A stretch of DNA of 52,111 nt from Cryomorphaceae bacterium (GTDB lineage Bacteria; Bacteroidota; Bacteroidia; Flavobacteriales; Schleiferiaceae), in NCBI GenBank assembly GCA_020832345.1, contig JAFIEY010000232.1, positions 1-52,111 of the forward strand, written 5' to 3'. Numbering within the stretch: the stretch's first letter is position 1; each line of letters begins with the position of its first letter. Positions 7,129 to 15,975 of this stretch are shown piece after piece. The translations under genes and the position numbers were made by a program. The notes beneath the pieces are model-generated. The model did not search any database, had not been told where the DNA came from, and was given only the letters and a program-made list of their open reading frames with translations.

Positions 7129-8052
7129 CTACACTTTTTTCTCGGTCACTCGTTCTATAAAAATTTCTTGCAATGTGGGTAACTTTTCCCGCATGCCATA
7201 TACCGTTCCCGACTTCAACATCGTCGAAATCAATTCCGGCAGCAAGGTATCTGAAGCCACCGTGAACAACAAATTCCTGGAATCACCGCGTTCATTGATC
7301 GATTTCAAAACGACACCTTCGGGAAATGCACTGGGCAAAACTTCACCAGTCCACTCCACCTCCCAGGAATGATCTCTATACGAATCCTTTAATGCCCGTA
7401 ATGGCGATTGCACCAATACTTTTGATTCGTGAATTAAGGCAATGCTCTCGCATAATTCCTCAACCGATTCCATGCGGTGGGTAGAAAACAAAATGGTGGT
7501 TCCCTTTTGGTTAATTTCCAAAATTTCGTCGCGAATGAGGTTGGCATTCACAGGGTCGAATCCGGAAAATGGTTCATCAAAAATGAGCAAATCCGGTTCG
7601 TGTAAAACTGTAACGATGAACTGCACTTTTTGCGCCATTCCCTTAGACAAGGATTCTACTTCCTTATCCCACCAATTGATGATGTCGAATTTTTCGAACC
7701 AATACTTGAGTTTCTTTTTAGCTTCTGCACTTTTCATCCCCTTGAGTTGGGCGAGATACAGCGCTTGTTCTCCAACCTTCATTTTGCGGTAAAGTCCACG
7801 TTCCTCGGGCAGGTAACCAACACGAGAAATATGTGCTCTTCGCAATTTTTCACCAAAAAAATAAACCTCGCCCTTATCCGGCCCTGTTATTTGATTGATG
7901 ATGCGAATGAGGGTTGTCTTTCCGGCTCCATTCGGGCCAAGCAACCCAAAAATCTTTCCGCGTTCTACCGATAAATCAATGTCTTGCAATACGGTTTTAT
8001 CACCATATCGCTTCTGAACTCCTTTACAATCAATGGCCAGCATGAACTTCAT
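7129..8052 (-). CDS. ABC transporter ATP-binding protein (NatA-like)
   Basis: A 307-residue ATPase that powers the adjacent NatB-like permease. The Walker A motif GPNGAGKT lies at 39-46, the signature LSKGMAQK at 135-142 and Walker B LLIFDEP at 155-161. The H-loop is in FSTHRMESVEELC. The C-terminal 90 residues form the DUF4162-type domain found in ABC-2 ATPases. The start could also be the ATG three codons in (8043), giving MLAIDCKGVQKRYG. It is the first gene of the unit ABC ATPase-permease-MscS-Ppx, and it is divergent from the oxidoreductase at 8162. Confidence 0.93.
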   Translation of the reverse strand: MKFMLAIDCKGVQKRYGDKTVLQDIDLSVERGKIFGLLGPNGAGKTTLIRIINQITGPDKGEVYFFGEKLRRAHISRVGYLPEERGLYRKMKVGEQALYLAQLKGMKSAEAKKKLKYWFEKFDIINWWDKEVESLSKGMAQKVQFIVTVLHEPDLLIFDEPFSGFDPVNANLIRDEILEINQKGTTILFSTHRMESVEELCESIALIHESKVLVQSPLRALKDSYRDHSWEVEWTGEVLPSAFPEGVVLKSINERGDSRNLLFTVASDTLLPELISTMLKSGTVYGMREKLPTLQEIFIERVTEKKV

Positions 8053-8161
8053 TTTAGGCTTGCAAAGTAAGGTAAATTTTTCTTTGTGGAAAATTTTGTT
8101 TTCACTAAAAACCCTAACCTTTCTGCTCTTCCTTTAGGATATTTGCAAATAAAATTTCCCC

Positions 8162-9259
8162 ATGCCCACACCGTCTTTTCTCCATGATTTAAAGTTCCCC
8201 GTTAGTCAGCACAACATGAAAAACCGGGTTGCACTTGCACCCATGACCAACCAACAAAGTCACCCTGATGGTCGATTGAGTGCAGACGAGGAACGATTTC
8301 TTAGCATGCGCGTTGACGGGGGTTTTGGCATGATCATTACTGCCGGGGCTTTTGTGCAGGAAAACGGACGAAGTTGGCCCGGACAAATTGGCATACATTC
8401 CTCCAAGACTGAGGCATCTTTCCGACACTTTACGGAATATTGCGGACAATCCAATTGCTTGTCGGTTTTACAACTCTTCCACGGAGGACTTCGCGCACTT
8501 CCCTTTGAAGCTAAATTCTCACCGAGTCCTTCCGGCGGAAAAAACAGCAAGGGAGAAACCATTGGCTACCAGATGGGTGAGAAGGAAATTCGCGCGGCCA
8601 TCGACAATTTTGTCCACGGCGCCATTCGCGCACAGTCCGCGGGATTTTCCGGGGTGGAAATTCACGGGGCACACGGGTATTTGGTACACCAATTTTTGAG
8701 CAAAACCACCAACACCCGCAATGATGCCTGGGGCGGAACCGGCGAAAAGCGCAAGCGGTTTTTACTGGAAATCGTTAGAGGCATTCGGGAAAAATGCGGA
8801 GAAAATCTCACCCTCGGTGTTCGCTTATCCCCGGAGGATTCAAAGTGGTTTCACGGGATAGACTTCGATTTTTGCACTGAACTTTCGCAACAACTCGCAG
8901 AGGAAGAAGGCGTTGACTACATCCACGTTTCGCTATGGGACGCCTTCAAACCCGCCGATAAATATCCCAACGACGGACCGGCCATTGGGCACTTTAAAAA
9001 TTTTGTACCCAAAGCAGTCCCCATTATGACCGCGGGTGAAATATGGCATTCCGAAGATGCTGAAAAAGTAAGGCAATACGGCGCAGATATTTTGGCGTTG
9101 GGTCGGGTGGCCATTGGGCATCCCAACTGGGTCAAAGAGGCTGCTGCGCCGAATTACCAGCCGCAGAAGCCTCCCTTCTCAGTAGCGCATTTAAGGCGTT
9201 CGGGGTTGAGTCCGATTTTCATAGATTACATGAGGAGATGGCCAAATTTTGTGGACTAA
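8162..9259 (+). CDS. NADH:flavin oxidoreductase, Old Yellow Enzyme family
   Basis: A 365-residue FMN-dependent TIM-barrel enzyme that likely reduces activated double bonds with NAD(P)H. Family marks are NRVALAPMTN at 21-30, LQLFHGG near 104-109, GVEIHGAHGYLVHQF at 164-178 (paired histidines contacting substrate and flavin) and NTRNDAWGGTGEKRKRF at about 184-200. FMN phosphate-binding residues lie in IMTAGEIW and ADILALGRVAIGHP near the end. The usual GANGYLI is GAHGYLV here, within normal variation. It ends tail to tail with the OmpA-type lipoprotein, overlapping by four bases. The physiological substrate is unknown. Confidence 0.9.
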   Translation: MPTPSFLHDLKFPVSQHNMKNRVALAPMTNQQSHPDGRLSADEERFLSMRVDGGFGMIITAGAFVQENGRSWPGQIGIHSSKTEASFRHFTEYCGQSNCLSVLQLFHGGLRALPFEAKFSPSPSGGKNSKGETIGYQMGEKEIRAAIDNFVHGAIRAQSAGFSGVEIHGAHGYLVHQFLSKTTNTRNDAWGGTGEKRKRFLLEIVRGIREKCGENLTLGVRLSPEDSKWFHGIDFDFCTELSQQLAEEEGVDYIHVSLWDAFKPADKYPNDGPAIGHFKNFVPKAVPIMTAGEIWHSEDAEKVRQYGADILALGRVAIGHPNWVKEAAAPNYQPQKPPFSVAHLRRSGLSPIFIDYMRRWPNFVD

Positions 9260-10062
9260 TCACTTTCCATCAACTGAAATAACTTCTCCAAATTAGGACT
9301 CAGGATGATTTCAGTTCTGCGATTTCGCGCACGGCCATCAACGGTTTTGTTTCCGGTTACCGGACGATATTCACTTCTACCCGACGCTTTGATGCTCTGA
9401 CCGGAAACGCCGTATTCGTCAACCAAAATTCGTGTAATAGAGGTTGCACGAGCTACTGACAAATCCCAGTTATCCGAAAATCTCGCGGTTCTAATCGGCA
9501 CACTGTCGGTATGTCCGATTACTTCAATTTGAATATCTCGATTTTTGTTTAGGATATCTGCCACACTTTTTAGGGCGTCTTTCCCTCGAGTATCAACCAG
9601 AGCACTTCCGGAGGAAAACAGGAGATTTTCCGAGAGGTTGATATAAATTTTCCCGTCCTTAATTTCCACCTGCAAATCTTTGGCAGGAATATCGACCAAA
9701 GCTTCGCGAAGTGTTTTGCGAATGTTCTCCATTTGGACATTTTGGCGGTTCACCTGTTCCTGAAGTTCGCGAAGTTTGGCAGCTCGTTCGCTTAGAATTC
9801 CTTCTTTTTCCATAATATCGGCAGATTTCTCATCCAACTGAGCCATGAGTGTAACCAGATTGCGCTCGCTGCTTTTTTTATAATCCTCATACGCATAACG
9901 AACTGAATCATACATATCTCCACAACTATTCCACGCTTGATGAAGACCGAGAGAATCTTCTCGTAGGCGATCAACCTCATTTAAGGCGATTTGATGTTTT
10001 TTCTGGCTGACACAGGATGTCAAAATCACAAAGCCAAACAAGGCTAAAAGCTGTTTTTTCAT
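9256..10062 (-). CDS. OmpA-family lipoprotein with coiled-coil stalk
   Basis: A 268-residue lipoprotein. The signal MKKQLLALFGFVILTSC ends in a lipobox with Cys17. Residues at about 25-115 form a predicted coiled coil rich in E, Q, R and L (LREDSLGLHQ, KEGILSERAAKLRELQEQV). The C-terminal OmpA domain spans about 145-260, with IEVIGHTDSVPIRTARFSDN and NRRTEIILSPN. The design matches the outer-membrane OmpA/MotB-like proteins of Bacteroidota that tie the membrane to peptidoglycan. MotB itself has a transmembrane helix, not a lipobox, so a flagellar role is not supported. A good promoter lies upstream at 10097-10128. Confidence 0.9.
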   Translation of the reverse strand: MKKQLLALFGFVILTSCVSQKKHQIALNEVDRLREDSLGLHQAWNSCGDMYDSVRYAYEDYKKSSERNLVTLMAQLDEKSADIMEKEGILSERAAKLRELQEQVNRQNVQMENIRKTLREALVDIPAKDLQVEIKDGKIYINLSENLLFSSGSALVDTRGKDALKSVADILNKNRDIQIEVIGHTDSVPIRTARFSDNWDLSVARATSITRILVDEYGVSGQSIKASGRSEYRPVTGNKTVDGRARNRRTEIILSPNLEKLFQLMESD

Positions 10063-10096
10063 AGATTTAAGAGGGTTTTATTCCATCAATAAATGG

Positions 10097-10128
10097 CAAA
10101 ACTAAGGCCATGAATAAAAAAAATCCAA
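10097..10128 (-). promoter_or_regulatory. Bacteroidota-type promoter of the OmpA-family lipoprotein
   Basis: On the minus strand, TTG (10128-10126) is followed after 21 bases by TAGTTTTG (10104-10097), fitting the -33 TTG / -7 TAnnTTTG pattern. The -7 box lies 34 bases upstream of the start at 10062. Confidence 0.6.
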
Positions 10129-10208
10129 GGTTTAGAAAATTTTACCCTTAATGGTTTAATAAAAATGCCTATTTTTACCCTTCAATAAGAGATGCAAAAA
10201 TTATTCAA

Positions 10209-10892
10209 ATGAAGAGAACGTTACTCGTCTCCGTGTTTACAGTAATCAGTTGTGCGCTGGCCACGGGTCAAACCTTCCGATGGAACGACGTTTCCATTTA
10301 TTATCAAGGCAGTGCGCATTATTCGCGCATTTTTAATCCGAATTTTTACGAAACTGAAGAACTTGATGTCAACCACAGAAACATTCGATTCGGTGGTGGA
10401 CTTGGTTTGATGTATAGTTTTTCAGATCGGTTTTCGCTTTCACTCGGTGCAGATTATGACCGAAAAGGGGCTAAATTCCGGGAATATCGGCGGGGCGGTT
10501 ATGTTCGTCGCGACTACACCCTCGATTACGTTTCGGTCAATCTCATGGGGCGATATTTTATACGGGACTTCAACATTTCCGTTGGTGGATACTATAGTCG
10601 GTTGGTATATGAAGCCCTAGACTTTTACGACGATGTACGCATCGGAAATGAAAAATTACGAAACCCGGGGCGATATTTAGATGACGACGCAGGAATTATT
10701 GCCGAAGTGGGATACTTATTTGACCTCGATTACCGAACCAAAGCCAACGTTGCACTTTTTGCCTCCTACGGTATGCTGGAAATCAATCGAGGGCGTTATC
10801 AGGTGAACCACTTTCAAGACAGCTATAATCAATCAACCAATTTTGTTGCAGGATTGCGGGTGACTATCTTTATCATTACCCAACCTTACTAA
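10209..10892 (+). CDS. Outer-membrane beta-barrel protein
   Basis: A 227-residue protein of unknown function. It has a signal peptide at 1-21 (MKRTLLVSVFTVISCALATGQ). The remainder alternates polar and aromatic residues in strand-sized blocks with tyrosine and arginine, and includes RFGGGLGLMYSFSDRFSLSLGADYD, typical of small eight-strand barrels. It ends FVAGLRVTIFII, a plausible last strand. It is close to the 'porin family/PorT-like' proteins common in Bacteroidota, but I see nothing to name it. It is a stand-alone gene; copy F of the palindromic element starts two bases after its stop codon. Confidence 0.8.
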   Translation: MKRTLLVSVFTVISCALATGQTFRWNDVSIYYQGSAHYSRIFNPNFYETEELDVNHRNIRFGGGLGLMYSFSDRFSLSLGADYDRKGAKFREYRRGGYVRRDYTLDYVSVNLMGRYFIRDFNISVGGYYSRLVYEALDFYDDVRIGNEKLRNPGRYLDDDAGIIAEVGYLFDLDYRTKANVALFASYGMLEINRGRYQVNHFQDSYNQSTNFVAGLRVTIFIITQPY

Positions 10893-10894
10893 TA

Positions 10895-10951
10895 AGAGTT
10901 TGCTCCAAAAAGTCCCTTTCTACCAAAATCTTCCTTTTTGGAGTGGACTCA
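10895..10951 (+). repeat. TGAGTC palindromic element, copy F (57 bp, CTCC/GGAG subfamily)
   Basis: The arms AGAGTTTGCTCCAAAAAG and CTTTTTGGAGTGGACTCA frame a 21-base centre. The flanks (AATA, ATTT) no longer match. It fills the gap between two convergent genes (stop at 10892, next stop at 10972) and could fold into a hairpin read from either side. Confidence 0.8.
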
Positions 10952-10971
10952 ATTTTAGAAATATTTACAAG

Positions 10972-11457
10972 TTAGCTTTTCCGCTTAACCTCACCCGACA
11001 TAATCTGCACCTTTTGTTTGAGTTGCTCTTTGTACCGAATGATATTTGCCAACATTTTTTTCTCCCCACAGGAAACGATTTGAGCAGCTAAAATTCCAGC
11101 GTTCTTCGCACCGTTGAGCGCAACTGTTGCAACCGGCACACCAGAAGGCATTTGCAAAATTGACAAAACCGAATCCCATCCGTCAATCGAATTGGTGGAT
11201 TTTACCGGTACACCAATAACGGGCAAAGGGGTAAGTGATGCCACCATGCCCGGCAAATGCGCAGCACCACCGGCACCTGCAATGATGACCTTTATTCCTC
11301 GTTTGTGTGCATTGCTCGCGTAGTCAAACATTTTCTCCGGGGTGCGATGCGCAGAAACAATATCCAATTCGTATGGGATTCCCAATTCATCCAAAACGTT
11401 TGCTGCTTCTTCCATTACCGGTAGGTCACTTTGCGACCCCATTATAATTCCAATCAT
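10972..11457 (-). CDS. purE: N5-carboxyaminoimidazole ribonucleotide mutase
   Basis: A 161-residue class I PurE that moves the carboxyl group of N5-CAIR to carbon 4 of the imidazole in purine synthesis. The motif [13 protein letters not shown] lies at 3-15, DIVSAHRTP at 33-41 (active-site histidine in SAHRTPE) and [15 protein letters not shown] at about 60-74. It overlaps purK by four bases (ATGA), so the two are translated as a pair. This is the expected bacterial two-step system, with PurK supplying N5-CAIR. The length is normal for the family. Confidence 0.96.
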   Translation of the reverse strand: MIGIIMGSQSDLPVMEEAANVLDELGIPYELDIVSAHRTPEKMFDYASNAHKRGIKVIIAGAGGAAHLPGMVASLTPLPVIGVPVKSTNSIDGWDSVLSILQMPSGVPVATVALNGAKNAGILAAQIVSCGEKKMLANIIRYKEQLKQKVQIMSGEVKRKS

Positions 11458-12599
11458 GATGTGCTGGTTATTTTAAAATTGCGACGAAAATTGCGAACGT
11501 TCTCCCTGGCTACGTCCAAATCGGGATCTATACATGTAATATGTCCCATTTTCCGAAATGGACGGGTTTCTGTTTTTCCGTATAAATGTAAATAGGTGCC
11601 GCGGGTTTGCAATAAATCATCTGCGCCATTGTACTTCACCAGACCGGTGTAGCCCTCCTCCCCTACTACATTGCCCATGGCGGCGGGAAGAATCAAAGTG
11701 GTGTCGCCGAGCGGCATATTGAGAATGGCACGAACATGCTGTTCAAATTGTGAGGTATAGCATGCTTCAATGCTCAAATGGCCGCTGTTGTGAACCCTTG
11801 GCGCACATTCATTGACCAAAACATTTCCCGCTGCATCGATGAATAATTCAACGGCGAGGGTTCCGACTATTTCAGTTTTTTCGGCGAGTTTTTGCGCAAT
11901 GGCTTCACATTTTTGCGCAAGATTCTCGGGTAAATCCGCCGGTGCAAAAACCAATTCCACCAAATTTGCCGTGGGGTGAAACTCCATTTCAACCGGTGCA
12001 AAAGTAGCAATTTCTCCTGCTGCGTTTCGGTGAACAATTACACCAATTTCTTTATGGATGGAAACCAATTGTTCAATAACACAGGGCTGATTTGGCACTG
12101 CACCCCAATCCTTTTGATTTTTGACCACCTGCACCCCCTTGCCGTCATATCCTCCGGTGGCCGCTTTCCAAACAAATGGAAAATGGGGGATTGAATCGGG
12201 TTTTGATGTGTAATTGGTAAAATCGGAAGTTGGAATATCGCAATCCGCATAAAACTGCTTTTGCACACATTTATCCCGAAATATATCGATTACTGCCGGT
12301 TGCGGATAAACCCGAACGCCCTGAGCCTCCAAATCGCGAAGTGCATCTGTATTGACATCTTCAATTTCTATGGTCAAAACATCATAGTCTTTACCAAAGG
12401 CCATAACCTCATCGTAGTTTCGGAAACTGCCCTTCACGGTTTGATTTGCATAAGTGCCAGCAGGTGGATGGTCGGAAGGATCAATTACACCTATATATAT
12501 ATCGTAGCGCATCACCTCATCAATTATCATTTTTCCCAGTTGTCCACCACCGAGAATGCCGAGTTTTACTTTACCGGAAAAAGGGACTTCACGATCCAT
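11454..12599 (-). CDS. purK: 5-(carboxyamino)imidazole ribonucleotide synthase
   Basis: A 381-residue ATP-grasp enzyme that makes N5-CAIR from AIR, ATP and bicarbonate. The N-terminal domain opens with [13 protein letters not shown]. The ATP-binding region includes [19 protein letters not shown], and the metal-binding end reads [19 protein letters not shown], a hallmark of PurK. The length is normal. It is the first gene of the purK-purE operon, with a TAnnTTTG promoter box at 12624-12631. Confidence 0.96.
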   Translation of the reverse strand: MDREVPFSGKVKLGILGGGQLGKMIIDEVMRYDIYIGVIDPSDHPPAGTYANQTVKGSFRNYDEVMAFGKDYDVLTIEIEDVNTDALRDLEAQGVRVYPQPAVIDIFRDKCVQKQFYADCDIPTSDFTNYTSKPDSIPHFPFVWKAATGGYDGKGVQVVKNQKDWGAVPNQPCVIEQLVSIHKEIGVIVHRNAAGEIATFAPVEMEFHPTANLVELVFAPADLPENLAQKCEAIAQKLAEKTEIVGTLAVELFIDAAGNVLVNECAPRVHNSGHLSIEACYTSQFEQHVRAILNMPLGDTTLILPAAMGNVVGEEGYTGLVKYNGADDLLQTRGTYLHLYGKTETRPFRKMGHITCIDPDLDVARENVRNFRRNFKITSTS

Positions 12600-12623
12600 T
12601 GCAAGTGTTTTATTTTAAGTCGG

Positions 12624-12631
12624 CAAAGATA
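12624..12631 (-). promoter_or_regulatory. Bacteroidota -7 promoter box (TATCTTTG) of purKE
   Basis: TATCTTTG on the minus strand lies 24 bases upstream of the purK start at 12599. No clear -33 TTG was identified. Confidence 0.55.
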
Positions 12632-12645
12632 AAGTAAACCAATAC

Positions 12646-13350
12646 TCAAATTACAATAGAAACCCCAATTCTCAAATCGAAGGTGGAAAAACCAATCGCA
12701 AAAGCCTGACTGTTTCGAACATCAAAATCTGAACTATACGTTTTTTTAAAATCAGTATAGCGATACGACATCACACCAAAAAATGCCTCGACGTAAAATC
12801 TTGAAGAAACAGCATAACTCACACCTGGCCTAATATCCAAAAAGTACGTGTTATTCCTGCTTTCCAATTTTTGCTCATTTATTTGATCCGGCATATCGGG
12901 AACTTTTGTAATTCTGATGTTATCAGTTGAACCTTTATTTTCCCTAAACATTGCACCACCCATTAACATAAAATACAAATTTTTACGAACGGAAAAAAAC
13001 CTCCTTGTGGTCAAACCAACGCCAACCCCCCGACTCAAATAATTACTTTCATAAAACTGATCATAATCCGATTGGTAATTCCAGCTTTCTGTAAAACTAC
13101 GACTATATGAATAGTCCGAAGCTAGCCCAATCATCCAGCTTTTACTAATAAAAACCCCTACCTCAAATCTTTGATAAAAATCAAAACGTTCACCAAAAGC
13201 TGTATATGAATTACCGTTGGACCCTAATTCTTCAACATTATTTGAGCTCCGAATTAAACCCGCCCCGTTTACTAAAAAGTTACCAGCTTTAAACTGACCC
13301 TTAGCGGAAAACCCAACACCACATAAAACACTGATAACAAGTGTCTTCAC
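12646..13350 (-). CDS. Outer-membrane beta-barrel protein, first of a pair
   Basis: From a GTG at 13350 the protein has 234 residues, with a clean signal peptide (KTLVISVLCGVGFSAKG before Q) followed by a barrel-like chain with AGNFLVNGAGLIR and a final DLRIGVSIVI strand. The open frame continues to an ATG at 13548, but that extension crosses the perfect palindrome at 13407-13424 and would bury the signal peptide, so I prefer 13350. The next gene upstream is the same length and starts its mature part in a similar way (KKGDFLVGLSLEL), so the two look like diverged relatives. Function unknown. An annotation pipeline may choose the longer start. Confidence 0.72.
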   Translation of the reverse strand: MKTLVISVLCGVGFSAKGQFKAGNFLVNGAGLIRSSNNVEELGSNGNSYTAFGERFDFYQRFEVGVFISKSWMIGLASDYSYSRSFTESWNYQSDYDQFYESNYLSRGVGVGLTTRRFFSVRKNLYFMLMGGAMFRENKGSTDNIRITKVPDMPDQINEQKLESRNNTYFLDIRPGVSYAVSSRFYVEAFFGVMSYRYTDFKKTYSSDFDVRNSQAFAIGFSTFDLRIGVSIVI

Positions 13351-13406
13351 GAAAACCCCAAAACGCCTAGTCTTTGAAAAGAAAACCTCATTGACAAGGC
13401 TTTCAA

Positions 13407-13424
13407 CCCCGAAAGCTTTCGGGG
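13407..13424. repeat. Perfect 18-bp palindrome
   Basis: CCCCGAAAGCTTTCGGGG is its own reverse complement. It lies 57 bases upstream of the preferred GTG start of the barrel gene and inside the longer possible frame. Only one copy was noticed in the window. Similar GAAAGCTTTC palindromes recur in Bacteroidota genomes, to my recollection. Confidence 0.7.
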
Positions 13425-13561
13425 TAAACATCAAGCGCTTATTAAAATAAGTAACTGATTCAAAAACTTTGAGTAACGCCGTATATGGGGTTTTCTTGCA
13501 AAGACTAACTACAAAAAATCGAATCATATTTATTCCCTTAAAGTGCAATTCACAAAAGCAT

Positions 13562-14251
13562 TTATAAAACTAAAATTATTGAAAACCGGGCAGTGGTCAT
13601 GGAAAAATCAAATCCCATTCTATCCTCAGTTGAATTTGATGACAAATTTTCATTTTCAACAACTTTATAACCCTTGTAGTACCCCAAATAACCGTACTGA
13701 ATTTCCACCAACAAATTATCGGACACCGCGATTGCAACACCCGGTATAATACCCACTTGCCAATGATTCCAATAATTTGATGAGGAAGGAACGTGATAAG
13801 GTTGCCCGATTAATTGGGATAACATCCGCTGTAAAAAGTCGCTGGTGGAATTTTCATATCCAAATCTTCTACCTCCTCCATATTCAAAAAACCCTTCAAA
13901 GGAAAAATATCCCCAGTCGCTAAATGTATCAAACCACTTGACGGATGGACCAATGGAAAATGTATTCTTGCCGGAGGCGTATTTTGTGAAAAGTCCTGCC
14001 ATGTCATTTTCATAGGTATAACCTAACCTGCCGCCTATGGCCCAGTGGTCGGACACTACATATTGTATATTTGTATAAGTCAAAATCCCGGTAATTGTTG
14101 CTGGTTTTTGAAATGTGTTAATTGGGTAATCTTCAGGAAAGGGAAGTTCTAAACTTAGACCAACCAAAAAATCGCCTTTTTTAAGCTGGCCAAATACCGT
14201 AGCGCCGGCAAAAACCAATACAATTAAAACAGTGCGATGAAATGCAATCAT
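13562..14251 (-). CDS. Outer-membrane beta-barrel protein, second of a pair
   Basis: From the ATG at 14251 the protein has 229 residues. The signal peptide is MIAFHRTVLIVLVFAGATVFG before Q. Barrel-like strands follow (YVVSDHWAIGGRLGYTYEN, IGPSVKWFDTFSDWGYFSFEGFFEYGG), ending MTTARFSIILVL, a typical last strand. The frame extends to 14266, but the added residues MCFNS are not needed. It resembles the DUF-type 'outer membrane beta-barrel' proteins of Bacteroidota; no more precise name is possible. It is likely co-transcribed with the related gene downstream, although the gap contains the 18-bp palindrome. Confidence 0.75.
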   Translation of the reverse strand: MIAFHRTVLIVLVFAGATVFGQLKKGDFLVGLSLELPFPEDYPINTFQKPATITGILTYTNIQYVVSDHWAIGGRLGYTYENDMAGLFTKYASGKNTFSIGPSVKWFDTFSDWGYFSFEGFFEYGGGRRFGYENSTSDFLQRMLSQLIGQPYHVPSSSNYWNHWQVGIIPGVAIAVSDNLLVEIQYGYLGYYKGYKVVENENLSSNSTEDRMGFDFSMTTARFSIILVL

Positions 14252-14413
14252 GGAATTAAAACACAAAATAATAGGGTAAATAAAAAAACACCCCTTGACC
14301 TGTGTGCGTAAAGGTTTTTATTTCCCGGTGAACTTACCTAAAACGAAGCTTAACTCTGAAAATTATAAAAAAAACATCAAAACCACAACGCTGGGTATTG
14401 CGCATCAAAAACA

Positions 14414-15025
14414 TCATTTAGGCGAAACCACCATCAATCCGTGTACGCGATACATTCTTTTATTGTCTGCATCTTTACATAGGTAATAGGTCCTTAGGCG
14501 TTTTATCATTTGAAACTTCTGGCCTTTTTCGGTCGTAAAAAAGTTCCCGCTTTGGATATCTTTTACAAAAGTATTCCCCTGTTCCAGCTTTTCGTGATGT
14601 AGCATTTCGTCATCTTTCGCATTGGTGGTGGCCCTGGGTTTTGCGATATGATCCAACAGTAAATCGCGCAATTCTCCAGTGGTAAACGGCAAAAACTTCA
14701 TCAATAAATCCACATAAGTTTGTTTCCACTCCTTACCATGTGGTTTAATTCTCCTTCCGTATTTATCAAATGCGTACAAATGGGCGAGCTCATGGATTAA
14801 AGTCACCAGAAATTGTCTGGGATCTAAATTCCCATTTATAGAGATTTGGTGGAATTTACGCTTTGGTGATGGCAATCTGTAATCGCCCAATTTAGATTTT
14901 CTACCTCGAACAATTGACAATCGAATAACATGGTCTTCCATTATGGAAACCAATGGTTTTAGCGTGTTTTCAGGCAAATACTTCTCAAGTGTGTCCCAAT
15001 TGTATTTAGGTTTCATACTGTCCAT
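14414..15025 (-). CDS. SprT-like zinc metalloprotease-type protein
   Basis: A 203-residue protein with the zinc motif HELAH at 78-82, preceded by FLVTLI and followed by H96 in KPHGKEW, the spacing of the SprT/Spartan-type fold. The bacterial members have unknown substrates; the eukaryotic relative Spartan cleaves DNA-protein crosslinks, so any link to DNA repair is inference. An alternative start is the ATG at 15016. The C-terminal part (TTEKGQKFQMIKRLRTYYLCKDAD) resembles the conserved end of Bacteroidota SprT-like proteins. It overlaps the small lipoprotein gene upstream by 20 bases. Confidence 0.82.
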   Translation of the reverse strand: MDSMKPKYNWDTLEKYLPENTLKPLVSIMEDHVIRLSIVRGRKSKLGDYRLPSPKRKFHQISINGNLDPRQFLVTLIHELAHLYAFDKYGRRIKPHGKEWKQTYVDLLMKFLPFTTGELRDLLLDHIAKPRATTNAKDDEMLHHEKLEQGNTFVKDIQSGNFFTTEKGQKFQMIKRLRTYYLCKDADNKRMYRVHGLMVVSPK

Positions 15026-15134
15026 GCGAATTTACATTTGAGAAAGTAGGACAGTCACAAGGTTTAAGAATAGAACAACCGGCGGTTGCAAAAGCCGCTA
15101 AAACTACAAACATAATCAATTTTATCCTTTTCAT
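15006..15134 (-). CDS. Small lipoprotein (42 residues) with CDC motif
   Basis: A short minus-strand gene. It starts MKRIKLIMFVVLAAFATAGC, a good lipoprotein signal with lipobox-like TAGC, followed by SILKPCDCPTFSNVN. If Cys20 is lipidated, the mature peptide would be about 23 residues with two more cysteines. It ends at 15006, inside the start of the SprT-like gene. Function unknown. Similar short lipoproteins with a PCDCP motif are familiar to me from Bacteroidota, but I cannot name a family. Because it overlaps its neighbour and is so short, gene finders may miss it. Confidence 0.65.
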   Translation of the reverse strand: MKRIKLIMFVVLAAFATAGCSILKPCDCPTFSNVNSHGQYET

Positions 15135-15223
15135 AATGCAAAGAAAAGTCACAACAATGACTTGTCGAAGTTTTAGAAAAAAAATCCGTGTTAGAAAATA
15201 AACTCGTTCATATCTTCGCCTCT

Positions 15224-15973
15224 ATGTTTCTAAAGAATTTTATTGAAGACGTTGGCCGATATTTCACCCTTATGGGCATGGTGTTTCGGCGTCCTGATAA
15301 CGGCAAGGTTTACTGGGAAGCCTTTGTCCGTGACATTTACGCATTGGGGGTAAAGTCGCTCGGTTTGGTTTGCATCATCTCCATTTTTGTTGGGGCGGTG
15401 GTTACCATACAAACAGCGCTTAACCTCGAAAACCCCATAATTCCGAAATACTACATCGCAATTGCAACCCGCGAGAGTATTATTTTGGAATTTTCACCTA
15501 CCATGATCAGTTTGATTCTGGCGGGTAAGGTGGGTTCCAATATCGCATCTACACTTGGCACCATGCGCGTGAGCGAGCAAATTGATGCCCTAGAAGTGAT
15601 GGGCATCAAAAGTGCCAGTTACCTCATTCTCCCAAAAATTGCTGCCACACTTATTTTTAACCCCATCCTCATTACCTTGAGTATGTTTTTGGGCGTTGTG
15701 GGCGGGTATTTTGCTGGTTCCATGACAGGCATGGTTTCTACCACAGAATTTGTGGAAGGTCTGCAAATGGATTACCGACCATTTTACATAGTTTATGCAC
15801 TGATTAAAACGGTTATTTTTGCATTCATCATCACCTCCGTATCGTCATATTACGGGTATTTTGTAAAAGGTGGCGCGGTTGAAGTTGGAGAAAACAGCAC
15901 CAAAGCCGTTGTTGCATCCTCGCTCATCCTTATTTTGGCGAATTACCTCATCACTCAACTTTTACTCGGATAG
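15224..15973 (+). CDS. mlaE: MlaE-family ABC transporter permease
   Basis: A 249-residue inner-membrane permease of the MlaE type, which moves phospholipid between the inner membrane and a periplasmic partner. The sequence FLKNFIEDVGRYFTLMGMVFRRP at the start matches the family's cytoplasmic lead. The conserved stretches are LEFSPTMISLILAGKVGSNIASTLGTMRVSEQIDALEVMG and the final helices. The frame also allows a GTG start at 15188, but the ATG at 15224 fits the family. The ATPase gene follows after two bases. I see no MlaD (MCE-domain) gene in this window. Confidence 0.93.
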   Translation: MFLKNFIEDVGRYFTLMGMVFRRPDNGKVYWEAFVRDIYALGVKSLGLVCIISIFVGAVVTIQTALNLENPIIPKYYIAIATRESIILEFSPTMISLILAGKVGSNIASTLGTMRVSEQIDALEVMGIKSASYLILPKIAATLIFNPILITLSMFLGVVGGYFAGSMTGMVSTTEFVEGLQMDYRPFYIVYALIKTVIFAFIITSVSSYYGYFVKGGAVEVGENSTKAVVASSLILILANYLITQLLLG

Positions 15974-15975
15974 TT

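Noticed and set aside
9256-10062. MotB identity for the OmpA-type lipoprotein
   Set aside because: It has a lipobox and a coiled-coil stalk instead of a membrane helix, and no flagellar genes are near.
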